A program made the translations under genes and the position numbers. A DNA stretch of 35,384 nt from Ruminococcus callidus. Its GTDB lineage: Bacteria > Bacillota > Clostridia > Oscillospirales > Ruminococcaceae. Under the pieces are notes generated by a model, which saw only the letters and a list, made by a program, of their open reading frames with translations, did no database searches and was not told the origin of the DNA. This document shows, piece by piece, positions 15,302-23,455 of the stretch. Positions within the stretch are counted from its first letter, which is position 1. Each line of letters starts with the position of its first letter. Location of the stretch: contig NZ_JAJFCK010000023.1 in NCBI RefSeq assembly GCF_020709055.1, forward strand, positions 1-35,384, written 5' to 3'.

Positions 15302-15466
15302 GGCAACACCTATGTGCATGACATTGCCGGCGGTGTGGCGTTCGGCATGGAATACCCCGGCTGGGACTACCACATGCACGGGGACGACGAATTTCTGCCG
15401 CTGGAACAGCTGGAGGAAAACACCTGCATGATGGCAGCGGCGATTTTGCGAATCTGTGAGGCATAA
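15302..15466 (+). pseudogene. Orphan duplicate of the pepV 3' end
   Basis: The fragment reads GNTYVHDIAGGVAFG to EENTCMMAAAILRICEA-stop, matching pepV's last 52 codons except for a few substitutions (P-D-W to P-G-W, L-G-E to L-E-E, C-G-E end to C-E-A). Homology starts at CACCTATG (15307; parent 14893) and identity is about 95%. There is no start codon or Shine-Dalgarno. It probably is the original 3' end displaced by an insertion, or a tandem duplication. The TGAGG near its end serves as Shine-Dalgarno for the next gene. Confidence 0.9.
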
Positions 15467-15470
15467 CATT

Positions 15471-16496
15471 ATGGCAAAACGAAACAAACATCAACAAAAG
15501 GCGCAGAAACGGCATTACGGCACTGCCGGAACCATCCCCATTTTTGTTCCAATCCTAGGCGGTATCGTCTTTCTCCTGTTTTTGGTACTGTTCCTGATTG
15601 CAGTGTTTCAGTCCGCCGGACTCCCTGCGCTGATCGGGCTGGGGGTGTTCTGTCTGCTGGGACTGGTACTGATTCTCACGGTGAATCAAAAGATCACCTA
15701 CACGCCGGAAAGCTTTACTTATCGGGATATGCTGCGCATCTCCCACACCTATTCTTACAGCCAGATCAAAAAGATCCGGTGCGGCAGAGATGTCACCATT
15801 CACGTGGGACACCGCATCATTCTCATTGACCAGATGGCGGACAATGGACAGAAGTTCGCCCATATCGCAAGAATGCATGCTCCGGACGCCGAGTTTCTCA
15901 CACCGGAGCAGGCAAAACTGTTCGGCGGAAACGTCCACAACCCCGGCGAATTTGTCTTTCTCTTTATTCTGATCGGCTTGATACCGGTGGCAGCGGCGCT
16001 GTTTCTCCTGCACACAGACCGTGCCATTTCTCCGGAGGAACTGCGTCAGGAAACCTGCGCAGTTCCATCCTACCAATTCACGGAAAACGAGGACGGCGAC
16101 CAGCGGCTGGAACTGGAACTGCCGGAGCACGCAGCCATTTTCTACACATGGAAAATCGAACCCGACTCCGCAGAAATGGCGCAGATGGAACAGGAAATTG
16201 CGGAAAAAGCGGTGTTTACCGTCTCCTATCCCAAAACAGATCAGGATAAAAAAGACCAGATTCCCATCATACAGCTGGAATCCGCCGATCATGTTTATCT
16301 TTCTCTGGCGGATTATAACCACGACACCTTAAAGGCACGAAACGAACTTATACTCCTTTCAGGCGGTTTCGAAGTACTCTGGCTGCTGTTTGTGCTGGCA
16401 TTCAGCTATGTGGTGCGCCACGCAGACAAATACCCGAAACTGGTCAAGCTCTTTGTCAAATCAAGCTATCTCGTGGACAAACCAAACCGATATTAA
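15471..16496 (+). CDS. Membrane protein with PH-like cytoplasmic segment, unknown function
   Basis: The 341-residue protein has a basic N-terminus, two helices (about 22-45 and 48-65), a soluble stretch (KITYTPESFTYRDMLRISHTYSYSQIKKIRCGRDVTIHVGHRIILI) that resembles bacterial PH-like/DUF6560-type domains, another helix near 163-183, an extracytoplasmic domain of about 110 residues and a last helix near 294-315. Function is unknown. The start at 15471 uses TGAGG from the pepV remnant. It lies 16 bases before the CPBP protease gene, so the two are probably co-expressed. Confidence 0.75.
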   Translation: MAKRNKHQQKAQKRHYGTAGTIPIFVPILGGIVFLLFLVLFLIAVFQSAGLPALIGLGVFCLLGLVLILTVNQKITYTPESFTYRDMLRISHTYSYSQIKKIRCGRDVTIHVGHRIILIDQMADNGQKFAHIARMHAPDAEFLTPEQAKLFGGNVHNPGEFVFLFILIGLIPVAAALFLLHTDRAISPEELRQETCAVPSYQFTENEDGDQRLELELPEHAAIFYTWKIEPDSAEMAQMEQEIAEKAVFTVSYPKTDQDKKDQIPIIQLESADHVYLSLADYNHDTLKARNELILLSGGFEVLWLLFVLAFSYVVRHADKYPKLVKLFVKSSYLVDKPNRY

Positions 16497-16512
16497 GAAG
16501 GAGGAAAATCCA

Positions 16513-17568
16513 ATGGCATCTCAAGCCAAACCCATTTTCTTGAAAGGCGATCCCATTCTGGTGCGGAACGCACGTCTTCAGAGCCGCGGCAAAAAGCTGT
16601 GGCCGGAGATCCTGTGCTTCGTGGCGGTTCTGCTGGTGGGCAATCTCATCCAGGGCATGGCTCTCGCCGCTCCGCAGATGATCGCTATGTTCAGCAGCGA
16701 TGCATTCCACCAGATGGAACAGTACTTACAGCAGAGTATGGAAGCCGGCACGTTCCAAATGGACACCTATCTCCGTCTGGCAACAGAGGCAGCGTCCACC
16801 AGCATGCCACAATGGTTCACTGTTCTCACGCTCTTTTCCACGTTTCTTCCCGCTGCTGTGGTAATCCTCTACTGCCGAAAGCTGGAAAAGCGCAGCTTCT
16901 CCACCATGGGACTGACACGCCGCACTGCCCTGCCGGAATACCTCATCGGGCTTGGCGTTGGGCTTCTGCTGTTCGTGATCGTGCTGGGGCTAAATTTCCT
17001 GACCGGCAGCATCCGGTTCAGCGGTGTCGTATTTCGTGCCAGCGCTCTGCCCCTCCTGCTGCTCACATTCCTCGGCTACCTGATACAGGGCGCTTCGGAG
17101 GAAATTCTCTGCCGTGGATATTTCTGTGTTTCCGTATCCCGCTGGATGCCGCTCTGGGTGGGCGTTCTGGTGAACTCCATCGCCTTTTCCCTGATGCATT
17201 TGCTCAATTCCGGCATCACACCGCTGGCGCTACTGAACCTCTTCCTGTTCGGTGTTTTCATGTCTCTGTATATGATACGCTGCGGCAACCTCTGGGGCGC
17301 TTGCGCCATTCACTCCATGTGGAATTTTGCACAGGGCAACCTCTTCGGGCTGCAAGTCAGCGGTATCCCGTCCAAAAACAGCGTTTTCGCCATCACACAA
17401 ACCGCAGACCATGCTCTCTGGAACGGCGGTTCGTTCGGACCGGAGGGCGGACTTTGCGTGACTGCCGTTCTGGCTGTGAGCATTCTGCTGCTCCTGCTCT
17501 GCCGGAATCGTGACCGTGGACAGAAAGCGCTGCCCGTTCCGGAAAAGCTGGTGTATCCGGCAAAGTGA
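16513..17568 (+). CDS. CPBP family intramembrane metalloprotease (ABI/Rce1-like)
   Basis: The 351-residue polytopic membrane protein carries the three CPBP motifs: EEILCR (Glu196-Glu197-x3-Arg201), FSLMH (His near 229) and HSMWNF (His near 267). These form the catalytic site of glutamate-type intramembrane endopeptidases related to Rce1. In Firmicutes such proteins often process or give immunity to peptides, but no bacteriocin gene is apparent here. AAGGAGG lies 8 bases before the ATG. A long amphipathic loop of about 40 residues (58-100) faces outside. Confidence 0.9.
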   Translation: MASQAKPIFLKGDPILVRNARLQSRGKKLWPEILCFVAVLLVGNLIQGMALAAPQMIAMFSSDAFHQMEQYLQQSMEAGTFQMDTYLRLATEAASTSMPQWFTVLTLFSTFLPAAVVILYCRKLEKRSFSTMGLTRRTALPEYLIGLGVGLLLFVIVLGLNFLTGSIRFSGVVFRASALPLLLLTFLGYLIQGASEEILCRGYFCVSVSRWMPLWVGVLVNSIAFSLMHLLNSGITPLALLNLFLFGVFMSLYMIRCGNLWGACAIHSMWNFAQGNLFGLQVSGIPSKNSVFAITQTADHALWNGGSFGPEGGLCVTAVLAVSILLLLLCRNRDRGQKALPVPEKLVYPAK

Positions 17569-17624
17569 GAGCCTGCTTTCCCTACATTTAACGCCATCTA
17601 CCTGATGCCTTCATGCAGCCATGC

Positions 17625-17630
17625 TATACT
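17625..17630 (+). promoter_or_regulatory. Extended -10 promoter before the dockerin pseudogene
   Basis: TGCTATACT (hexamer 17625-17630) has only a weak -35 (CTGATG) 17 bp upstream. It lies about 43 bp before an intact AAAGGAG and ATG, remnants of a once expressed gene. Confidence 0.45.
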
Positions 17631-17672
17631 GAAAGCGGAGGAATTTCACGCCTCTCATAGAAAGGAGTCAAC

Positions 17673-17901
17673 ATGAAATCCATTCGTTATCACCGTGCAG
17701 GCGGAAAGGCAGAGCAGCTGGAGCGCTCCCACCGCCTACGAGATCGAATCCGCCGGCAAGGAGATGCCCCTGAAGGACGCTGCATTTCTGGCAGCAGACA
17801 CCGACGAGGACGGCGAGGTAACGCTGGACGATGCGTTCCGCATTCTGTCGTACTACTCCCTCTCCGCTGCCGGCCGTGAGGCGGACTGGGAAAAGGTATA
17901 A
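17673..17901 (+). pseudogene. Truncated, frameshifted dockerin gene remnant
   Basis: An intact Shine-Dalgarno and ATG at 17673 open a frame that goes nowhere family-like. The +1 frame encodes the second half of a type I dockerin: AADTDEDGEVTLDDAFRILSYYS, then AAGREADWEKV and a stop at 17901. A dockerin needs two such repeats; the first is missing, as are signal peptide and catalytic region. A large internal deletion plus a frameshift is the simplest reading. A terminator at 17926 still follows. Confidence 0.8.
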
Positions 17902-17925
17902 CGCCATCTTTTTCGTATTCCAATA

Positions 17926-17967
17926 AAAACAGCTGCAACTCCCAGAGGAATTGCAGCTGTTTCTTTG
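17926..17967 (+). terminator. Rho-independent terminator after the dockerin remnant
   Basis: AAACAGCTGCAA pairs with TTGCAGCTGTTT around a 12-base loop, followed by CTTTGTCT. It abuts the family B MITE. Confidence 0.8.
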
Positions 17968-17969
17968 TC

Positions 17970-18147
17970 TAAGGCAATACCGCACAAAGAGCGTCTGGCG
18001 ACTTTGCACGCCATCTGCTTGCAAATTTCCCGTCATATTTCACAAAAATGCTCGTGAATACATCAAGTATTCACTCCGCTTTTTGTTTCATCTGACGAAA
18101 AATTTGACGACGCATCTGTCGCACAATCTTTGTGCGGTGTTGCCCTA
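17970..18147. repeat. 178-bp MITE-like element (family B)
   Basis: Terminal inverted repeats are TAAGGCAATACCGCACAAAG (17970-17989) and the complement of 18128-18147, identical at 18 of 20 positions. Both ends show TA at the tip, consistent with TA-targeting transposition. The interior is AT-rich, noncoding, and carries a GTGAATAC..GTATTCAC hairpin near the centre. A possible mini-copy lies at 1267 and a possible tip at 15299. Confidence 0.8.
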
Positions 18148-18182
18148 AGAACCTTTCTTCCATGATTTTTATGGAATCTCGC

Positions 18183-18716
18183 TTACTTCTGCGCCATGCC
18201 CAGTTCGATCGCTTTCATGTTGGCAGCGATGAGGTGCGCACGCTTCGGCGGAATGCACTTTTCCATGGCTTTCTGTACGGTTTCCAGAGAGAACATCTTG
18301 GTCTCTGCCAGCATTCTGCCCAACAGCACCATGTTGGCTGCGCCGTTCAGACCGGCATTTGTTGCCAGATCGGTCGCCGGAAGAGAAATCTCAGTGATAT
18401 CCTTCCGCTCGCAAACCTCATCCACAATGGAGTTGTCCAGCAGCACCAGACCATTCGGCTTCACTGCCTGAATGAACTTCTTGTAGGACGGGCCGTTCAT
18501 TGCGATCAGGCAGTCCGGATTGGTAACCACCGGAGAGCCAATCGGCTCGTCGGAGATGCAGACGGAGCAGTTCGCCGTACCGCCACGCATTTCCGGACCA
18601 TAAGAGGGCAGCCAGGAGATCTCACGGTTGTCCATGAGCGCACAATATGCCAGAATCTTTCCGGCAAACAGGATGCCCTGTCCGCCAAATCCAGCCAGAA
18701 TAATTTCGGTTGTCAT
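18183..18716 (-). CDS. 2-oxoacid:ferredoxin oxidoreductase, gamma subunit
   Basis: The 177-residue protein is a POR/KOR gamma domain (PF01558 type): [20 protein letters not shown] at the N-terminus, [15 protein letters not shown], then NGPSYKKF. It is the last gene of the four-subunit operon; its ATG overlaps the beta stop by four bases (ATGA). Substrate is not decided by the sequence: the set matches 2-oxoglutarate (KorABCD) or branched-chain 2-oxoacid (Vor) enzymes. Confidence 0.93.
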   Translation of the reverse strand: MTTEIILAGFGGQGILFAGKILAYCALMDNREISWLPSYGPEMRGGTANCSVCISDEPIGSPVVTNPDCLIAMNGPSYKKFIQAVKPNGLVLLDNSIVDEVCERKDITEISLPATDLATNAGLNGAANMVLLGRMLAETKMFSLETVQKAMEKCIPPKRAHLIAANMKAIELGMAQK

Positions 18717-19468
18717 GCCTCTGCCTCCTCTGCTGTAACGTCTTTATAAACTCCCAGCGGATAGTACGGGATCATCTTGTCCTTGACAAAGCCCATTGCC
18801 TCTACGGGAGAGAGTCCCCAGTTGGTGGGACATGTGGAGAGCACCTCAATGATGGACAGACCGCGCTTTTCCTTTTCGTTCTGGAATGCCTTGCGGATCG
18901 CTTTCTTTGCCTCACGGATGTGAGGAACGCTGTCGATTGCCACACGCTGTGCCAGCGCCGTACCGCTCAGGGTTGCCATCATCTCGCAGATGCGGATGGG
19001 ATAGCCGGCAGTTTCCACGTTTCTGCCGAACGGTGTGGTCTGGGTCACCTGTCCCGGCAGGGTGGTCGGTGCCATCTGACCGCCAGTCATGCCGTAGGTG
19101 GTGTTGTTGATAAAGATGATGACGATGTTCTCGCCACGAGTTCCGACGTGTACAGTCTCTGCGGTACCAATGGCAGCCAGGTCGCCGTCGCCCTGATAGG
19201 AGAAGACCATCTTATCCGGATTGGTTCTCTTGACACCAGTGGCAACTGCCGGCGCTCTGCCGTGAGGTGCCTCGATGACATCGCAGCCAAAATAGTTATA
19301 GGACATAACGGAACATCCTACCGGAACAACGCCGATGGTCTCGCCCTCAATACCCATCTCGTCAATGACCTCGCAGACCAGACGGTGTACAATTCCGTGG
19401 CCGCATCCCGGACAAAAGTGCGTCGGCACATCCAGCAGCGACTTCGGATGATCAAATACAACAGCCAT
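18713..19468 (-). CDS. 2-oxoacid:ferredoxin oxidoreductase, beta (TPP-binding) subunit
   Basis: The 251-residue subunit binds thiamine diphosphate. CPGCGHG near residue 17 begins the active-site region, and GDGDLAAIG with a later INNTTYGMTGGQ forms the Mg-TPP motif. The start is the ATG at 19468 with GGAGGT upstream; it shares one base with the alpha stop (TAATG). A longer frame into alpha is out of register with the family. Together with alpha it decarboxylates a 2-oxoacid to acyl-CoA and reduces ferredoxin, or runs the reductive reaction. Confidence 0.94.
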   Translation of the reverse strand: MAVVFDHPKSLLDVPTHFCPGCGHGIVHRLVCEVIDEMGIEGETIGVVPVGCSVMSYNYFGCDVIEAPHGRAPAVATGVKRTNPDKMVFSYQGDGDLAAIGTAETVHVGTRGENIVIIFINNTTYGMTGGQMAPTTLPGQVTQTTPFGRNVETAGYPIRICEMMATLSGTALAQRVAIDSVPHIREAKKAIRKAFQNEKEKRGLSIIEVLSTCPTNWGLSPVEAMGFVKDKMIPYYPLGVYKDVTAEEAEA

Positions 19469-20529
19469 TATTCTGCACCTCCTGCCAGTTTTTCGATCTC
19501 CGCCAGTACCTCTGCCGGAGTCGGGATCACACCGCCGGTTCTGCCAAAGAATGCAACCGGAAGACGGCACTCTGTTGCCAGACGAACGTCATCGATCATC
19601 TGACCCATGGACATCTCCACATCCAGAATCTGTGTGGCGTGCCTGGTTGCCTCACACAGCTCCTTCTTCGGGAACGGCCACAGCGTCTTGGGACGGAATA
19701 GTCCTGCCTTGATGCCCTTGCGTCTTGCTGCGGTGACCGCAGACTTGGAAACACGTGCGGAAGCGCCGTATGCGGTGACAACGATCTCCGCATCCTCACA
19801 GCAGTACAGCTCTGCATCGGTCTCCTTTTCCTCGATGACAGCATAGCGCTGGAACCGCTCCCGTACCTTTGCCTCCAGCAGCGGGGCATCCAGATACAGG
19901 GAGTTGATGATGTGGTGTTCCCGCTTGTTGCCGTGGCCGTTGGCAGCCCAGTCGGACTTGTCCGGCAGTGTGGTGCGTGGCTCCGGAAATGTCACCGGCT
20001 CCATCATCTGTCCCAGCAGACCGTCTGCCAGAATCATTGCCGGAATCCGGTACTCGTCCGCCTTGTCAAATGCCAGCATGACGGTATCCACCATCTCCTG
20101 TACGGAACATGGTGCGTATACCAGAATGTGAAAATCACCGTGACCCATGGCGTGGGTTGCCTGGTAGTAATCCGACTGCGCCGGCTGGATCGAACCCAGA
20201 CCGGGGCCGCCACGCTGTACGTTGATGATCAGCGCCGGCAGATCGGAACCTGCCATGTAGGAAATGCCCTCTGCCTTCAGAGAAACGCCGGGCGAGGAGG
20301 AGGATGTCATGGCACGAACACCGGTAGAAGCTGCGCCCAGTACCATGTTGACTGCTGCGATCTCCGATTCTGCCTGCAAAAAGACACCGCCGGATTTCTC
20401 CATGCGCTTTGCCATATACGCAGACAGCTCGGTCTGCGGTGTGATCGGGTAACCAAAGAAGCACTTGCAGCCTGCACGGATGGCAGCCTCTGCCAGTGCC
20501 TCATTGCCCTTCATCAGACTTCTTTCCAC
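19468..20529 (-). CDS. vorB: 2-oxoacid:ferredoxin oxidoreductase, alpha subunit (VorB/KorA type)
   Basis: The 353-residue subunit shows the pyrimidine-binding domain (KGNEALAEAAIRAGCKCFFGYPITPQTE), AESEIAAVNMVLGA, RAMTSSSSPGVSLKAEGISYMAGSDLPALI and a C-terminal transketolase-like domain. Length and sequence agree with the ~352-residue VorB group, annotated as 3-methyl-2-oxobutanoate dehydrogenase subunit, though KorA is close and substrate is uncertain. I keep the GTG start at 20529, preceded by AAGAAGG; an ATG five codons in is the alternative. Confidence 0.92.
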   Translation of the reverse strand: MERSLMKGNEALAEAAIRAGCKCFFGYPITPQTELSAYMAKRMEKSGGVFLQAESEIAAVNMVLGAASTGVRAMTSSSSPGVSLKAEGISYMAGSDLPALIINVQRGGPGLGSIQPAQSDYYQATHAMGHGDFHILVYAPCSVQEMVDTVMLAFDKADEYRIPAMILADGLLGQMMEPVTFPEPRTTLPDKSDWAANGHGNKREHHIINSLYLDAPLLEAKVRERFQRYAVIEEKETDAELYCCEDAEIVVTAYGASARVSKSAVTAARRKGIKAGLFRPKTLWPFPKKELCEATRHATQILDVEMSMGQMIDDVRLATECRLPVAFFGRTGGVIPTPAEVLAEIEKLAGGAE

Positions 20530-20545
20530 TGAAAAAACCTTCTTT

Positions 20546-20752
20546 CTATTTCTGAATGGTAATTGCGCAATCCGGACAAATCATTGCACACATTGCACAG
20601 CTGATGCATGCATCCTCATCGGTACATGCGGCAGTAAAGTAACCCTTTTCGTTCCGCTTTTCCTTTTGGAGTGCAACAATTTTCTTGGGACAGACTGTGA
20701 CACACAGTCCGCATCCCTTGCAGCGTTCAAACTGCACTTGCATCTTTTCCAT
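20546..20752 (-). CDS. 2[4Fe-4S] ferredoxin-type delta subunit of the 2-oxoacid oxidoreductase
   Basis: The 68-residue protein has two clusters of four cysteines, CKGCGLCVTVCP and CISCAMCAMICP, each binding a [4Fe-4S] centre. As the delta subunit it carries electrons from the TPP site to ferredoxin. The ATG at 20752 has GGGGTGA upstream; a longer frame enters the preceding gene. Order delta-alpha-beta-gamma is the usual KorDABC layout. The alpha gene starts 16 bases downstream. Confidence 0.93.
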   Translation of the reverse strand: MEKMQVQFERCKGCGLCVTVCPKKIVALQKEKRNEKGYFTAACTDEDACISCAMCAMICPDCAITIQK

Positions 20753-20772
20753 CTGACTCACCCCTTTCTGCG

Positions 20773-21429
20773 CTATTCTTCCCAAACGGGTTTTACAAAG
20801 ACATCCACCGGCAAGCCGTTGGGCAGCGACAGTTCAAGATCGTTCCGGTAGGTGGTATACACCAGCGGAAGCTTCGCCTGTGCTGCTGTTTCCTCGGCGT
20901 AGGGCAGCGCCTGCCGAATGGTATCTGCGGTGGTCTCCCTGCCCAGATTGGAATTGTTCACAATACCGGTGTGGCGCATGCGGGAAACCGCCTCGATCTC
21001 GTACATCAGCTCCAGCGTTTCCTCCGGACGCTCCGTCAGATAGCGGTAGCGGTTGATGACGTACCACATATCCAGCTGCTCCGGCACATAGGCGGAAAAG
21101 CCCTCGGCGTACCGCCCCAGCCCAATGGCGCCGGCATCGTCACCGCCCACATCCACGATCAGATAACCCGGCTCGTATGCCATGCGCTCCATATCAAAGG
21201 AGATCGCCGGAATGTCCAGACTGGTGTTGGCATACATGGACGCTGCCAGCGTCACGCCGTGTTTCTGAAACAGCTCCGCAAAATCCGCCGTTCGGAAATA
21301 GGGGTTGACGATATCGAAATCGACAATGGTGACCTTTTCGCCGGCATCTGCCAGACGCAGCGCCAGATTCACCGCCAGATTCGTTTTTCCGGAGCCATAG
21401 TGTCCGGTAATGATGGTGATCTTCTTCAT
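20773..21429 (-). CDS. P-loop ATPase (MinD/ParA-like) leading the 2-oxoacid oxidoreductase operon
   Basis: The 218-residue protein starts with a deviant-type Walker A, GHYGSGKTN (about 9-17), then VTIVDFDIVNPYFRT and LIVDVGGDDAGAIGLGRY, as in SIMIBI-class NTPases of the ParA/MinD/CobQ group. It lacks a DNA-binding domain. It is first in the operon, about 20 bases before the ferredoxin-subunit gene, with a promoter at 21464-21492. This linkage suggests a role with the enzyme, perhaps cluster or cofactor insertion; that is inference. AAAGGAGC precedes the ATG. Confidence 0.85.
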   Translation of the reverse strand: MKKITIITGHYGSGKTNLAVNLALRLADAGEKVTIVDFDIVNPYFRTADFAELFQKHGVTLAASMYANTSLDIPAISFDMERMAYEPGYLIVDVGGDDAGAIGLGRYAEGFSAYVPEQLDMWYVINRYRYLTERPEETLELMYEIEAVSRMRHTGIVNNSNLGRETTADTIRQALPYAEETAAQAKLPLVYTTYRNDLELSLPNGLPVDVFVKPVWEE

Positions 21430-21463
21430 AAAAGCTCCTTTCCGAAAAGTCTATTTGGTTTTT

Positions 21464-21492
21464 ATTATAACATACCTCACAAAAAAATGCAA
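21464..21492 (-). promoter_or_regulatory. Sigma-A promoter of the ATPase/2-oxoacid oxidoreductase operon
   Basis: Minus strand: TTGCAT (21492-21487), a 17-bp spacer and TATAAT (21469-21464), 34 bp before the ATPase start. Confidence 0.82.
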
Positions 21493-21536
21493 CTGAAAAT
21501 ATTGGATTCTCCGCAATTTCAGACAAATTTCGAGCC

Positions 21537-21576
21537 GAAAAAAGCACCGTTTTCCAACTGTGGAATGCGGTGCTTT
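21537..21576 (-). terminator. Rho-independent terminator of the KAS III/ligase operon
   Basis: AAAGCACCG and CGGTGCTTT arms (21568-21576 and 21541-21549) with an inner CCA/TGG pairing; the minus-strand product ends in a T-run. It lies 27 bases beyond the ligase stop. Confidence 0.85.
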
Positions 21577-21602
21577 GATCATGGATTGCAGGCAGGGCGT
21601 GT

Positions 21603-23438
21603 TCAAACACGAATCAGTCTGCCCTCCCGGCAGTCCAGCTCTGCCAGCTGCTTCATGATGCAGTGCATTTTCTTTCCCGTGACATTCCGGAGCAGCTCCG
21701 GAACAAAGCGATAGTAATGGGGACGCTTATAGTTGGCGAGCAGGGGACTCGCCTTGCAGTACTGCTCCAGCTCCTGCGCTGTCAGGGACTTGTCCGCCGG
21801 CACGACATATGCCGTCACAATCTCCCCACGCTTGCTGTCCGGCACAGCTGTGACCAGACAGTCCGCCACAGCCGGATGCAGATTCAACACTTCTTCCACT
21901 TCTACGGGATAGATATTTTCTCCGCCGGAGATGATCATATCATCCTTGCGTCCCACAATGCGAAAATAGCGGTTCTCGTCCCAGATGCCCAGATCATTGG
22001 TGTAGAAAAAGCCGTCGTGGAATCTCCGCCGGGTCTCCTCCGGATTGTTGAAATAAAAGCCAGCTGATTTGGCATCCGTGCGGATAATGATCTCGCCCAC
22101 CTCGCTGCCGTCCTGCGCTGCAAGGTCATCGGGCTTTGCAGTGCGGTTCTCGTACAGCCGAACCACACGCACATCGTCATCGGCGCAGGCACGTCCGGCG
22201 CTGCCAGCCATCTGCGGCAGATCATCCGGCCGGAGGAACGTGTTCCAAAACGTTTCCGTGGTGCCGTATCCGTTGAAGATCTTCGGAGTCAGAATCTGCT
22301 GATAGCGGATGCAGTCCGCACGGTCCAGCGGACTCCCCATGGTGACGATGCCGTGCAGGCTGTGCAGATCTCTGGGGTGCTTCTGCTGTTCCTCCGCCAG
22401 CAGCTCCAGCACGTTGGGAACGCCGATGAGGAACGTCAGACCGTACTGCTCCACAGCATCCAGCGTCTGCGCCGCCTGAAACTTCCGCTGGATGACCACC
22501 GTTCCGCCGGCGTACAGCGTGGGGGTGATCCCGCCGGAGTGCAGACCGCCACGGTGAAACCACGGCGTGGTATTCATGGACACATCGGAAAAGGCAAAGG
22601 GGAAGTGCATCATCACATCGTGTGCCGACAGCACCTCGTTGATGCTGGTGAGGCAGACGCTCTTCTGTTTGCCTGTTGTGCCGGAGGTGAACAGACGCAG
22701 CGTTTCGTCATAGGCGGACAGTTCCCACGGCACTGCCGGTTCTTCTGCGGAATGCTCCGCAGCAAAGGCGGCATAGGTGGTACGGCTGCCTGCCGGCGCA
22801 GTCGTCAGCACCAGCTGCGGTGCGTGGGCAGTATGAGTCAGGGCAAGCTCCACCTCCGTCTGCTCCTCCGGTTCCATGAGATAGACCTTCGGCCGGCTGT
22901 TGTCCATGCAGTCGGCAATCTCCCTGGCGGACAGGCGGAAGTTCACCGGGCAGAAAACCAGCCCCGTCTTATGGCACGCCAGATAGGCGAACACAAATTC
23001 CGGACAGTTGTGCAGCTGCACCATGACTACATCACCCTTGCGGAGTCCGGCGCAGAGCAGCCCGTGAGCAAACCGGTTTGCCTCTGCGTTCAGCTGCGCA
23101 TAGTTCCAGCTTCTACCGCTTTCCAGATCCGTCAGCGCCGTCCGGCTGCCAAACCGCTGGACGTTCCGGAAAAATCCGCTGTTCCATGTGTAGCCGTGTT
23201 CAAACTCCTGCTGAAACTTCTCCAGCGCACGCTGTCTCTCATCCATCAGGCAATTCCGGCGCACCTGCTGCAAAAACTGTTCCAGCTGTGTGACCGCCCG
23301 TTCCAGTCCATCGGTCGTGCCGCCGTTCTCCGCCGCCATCACCATCTGTGTCATCTCCCGCAGCGCTGCTGCCTCGTGCTGCCGCACACTGTCGATTCGA
23401 TGCGATTCCAGACAAATCGTGTTTTCCTTGGTTTCCAT
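21603..23438 (-). CDS. Acyl-AMP ligase / acyl-CoA synthetase family protein with N-terminal extension
   Basis: The 611-residue adenylate-forming enzyme has the ATP P-loop FTSGTTGKQK (250-259), YGTTE (391-395), GRKDDMIISGGENIYPVEVE (496-515) and a C-terminal NVTGKK with the catalytic Lys near 589. Such enzymes activate a carboxylic acid as acyl-AMP and pass it to CoA or another acceptor; the substrate is unknown. Residues 1-80 form an extra charged helical region rich in Gln/Glu, likely coiled coil, absent from ordinary acyl-CoA synthetases. It follows the KAS III-like gene by 17 bases with AAAGGGGAGG before its ATG, so the two make an operon. Confidence 0.9.
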   Translation of the reverse strand: METKENTICLESHRIDSVRQHEAAALREMTQMVMAAENGGTTDGLERAVTQLEQFLQQVRRNCLMDERQRALEKFQQEFEHGYTWNSGFFRNVQRFGSRTALTDLESGRSWNYAQLNAEANRFAHGLLCAGLRKGDVVMVQLHNCPEFVFAYLACHKTGLVFCPVNFRLSAREIADCMDNSRPKVYLMEPEEQTEVELALTHTAHAPQLVLTTAPAGSRTTYAAFAAEHSAEEPAVPWELSAYDETLRLFTSGTTGKQKSVCLTSINEVLSAHDVMMHFPFAFSDVSMNTTPWFHRGGLHSGGITPTLYAGGTVVIQRKFQAAQTLDAVEQYGLTFLIGVPNVLELLAEEQQKHPRDLHSLHGIVTMGSPLDRADCIRYQQILTPKIFNGYGTTETFWNTFLRPDDLPQMAGSAGRACADDDVRVVRLYENRTAKPDDLAAQDGSEVGEIIIRTDAKSAGFYFNNPEETRRRFHDGFFYTNDLGIWDENRYFRIVGRKDDMIISGGENIYPVEVEEVLNLHPAVADCLVTAVPDSKRGEIVTAYVVPADKSLTAQELEQYCKASPLLANYKRPHYYRFVPELLRNVTGKKMHCIMKQLAELDCREGRLIRV

Positions 23439-23455
23439 CCGGCAATCCCTCCCCT

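Noticed and set aside
16513..17568. Bacteriocin immunity role for the CPBP protease
   Set aside because: No double-glycine leader peptide, bacteriocin or ABC exporter was seen nearby, so only the family is called.
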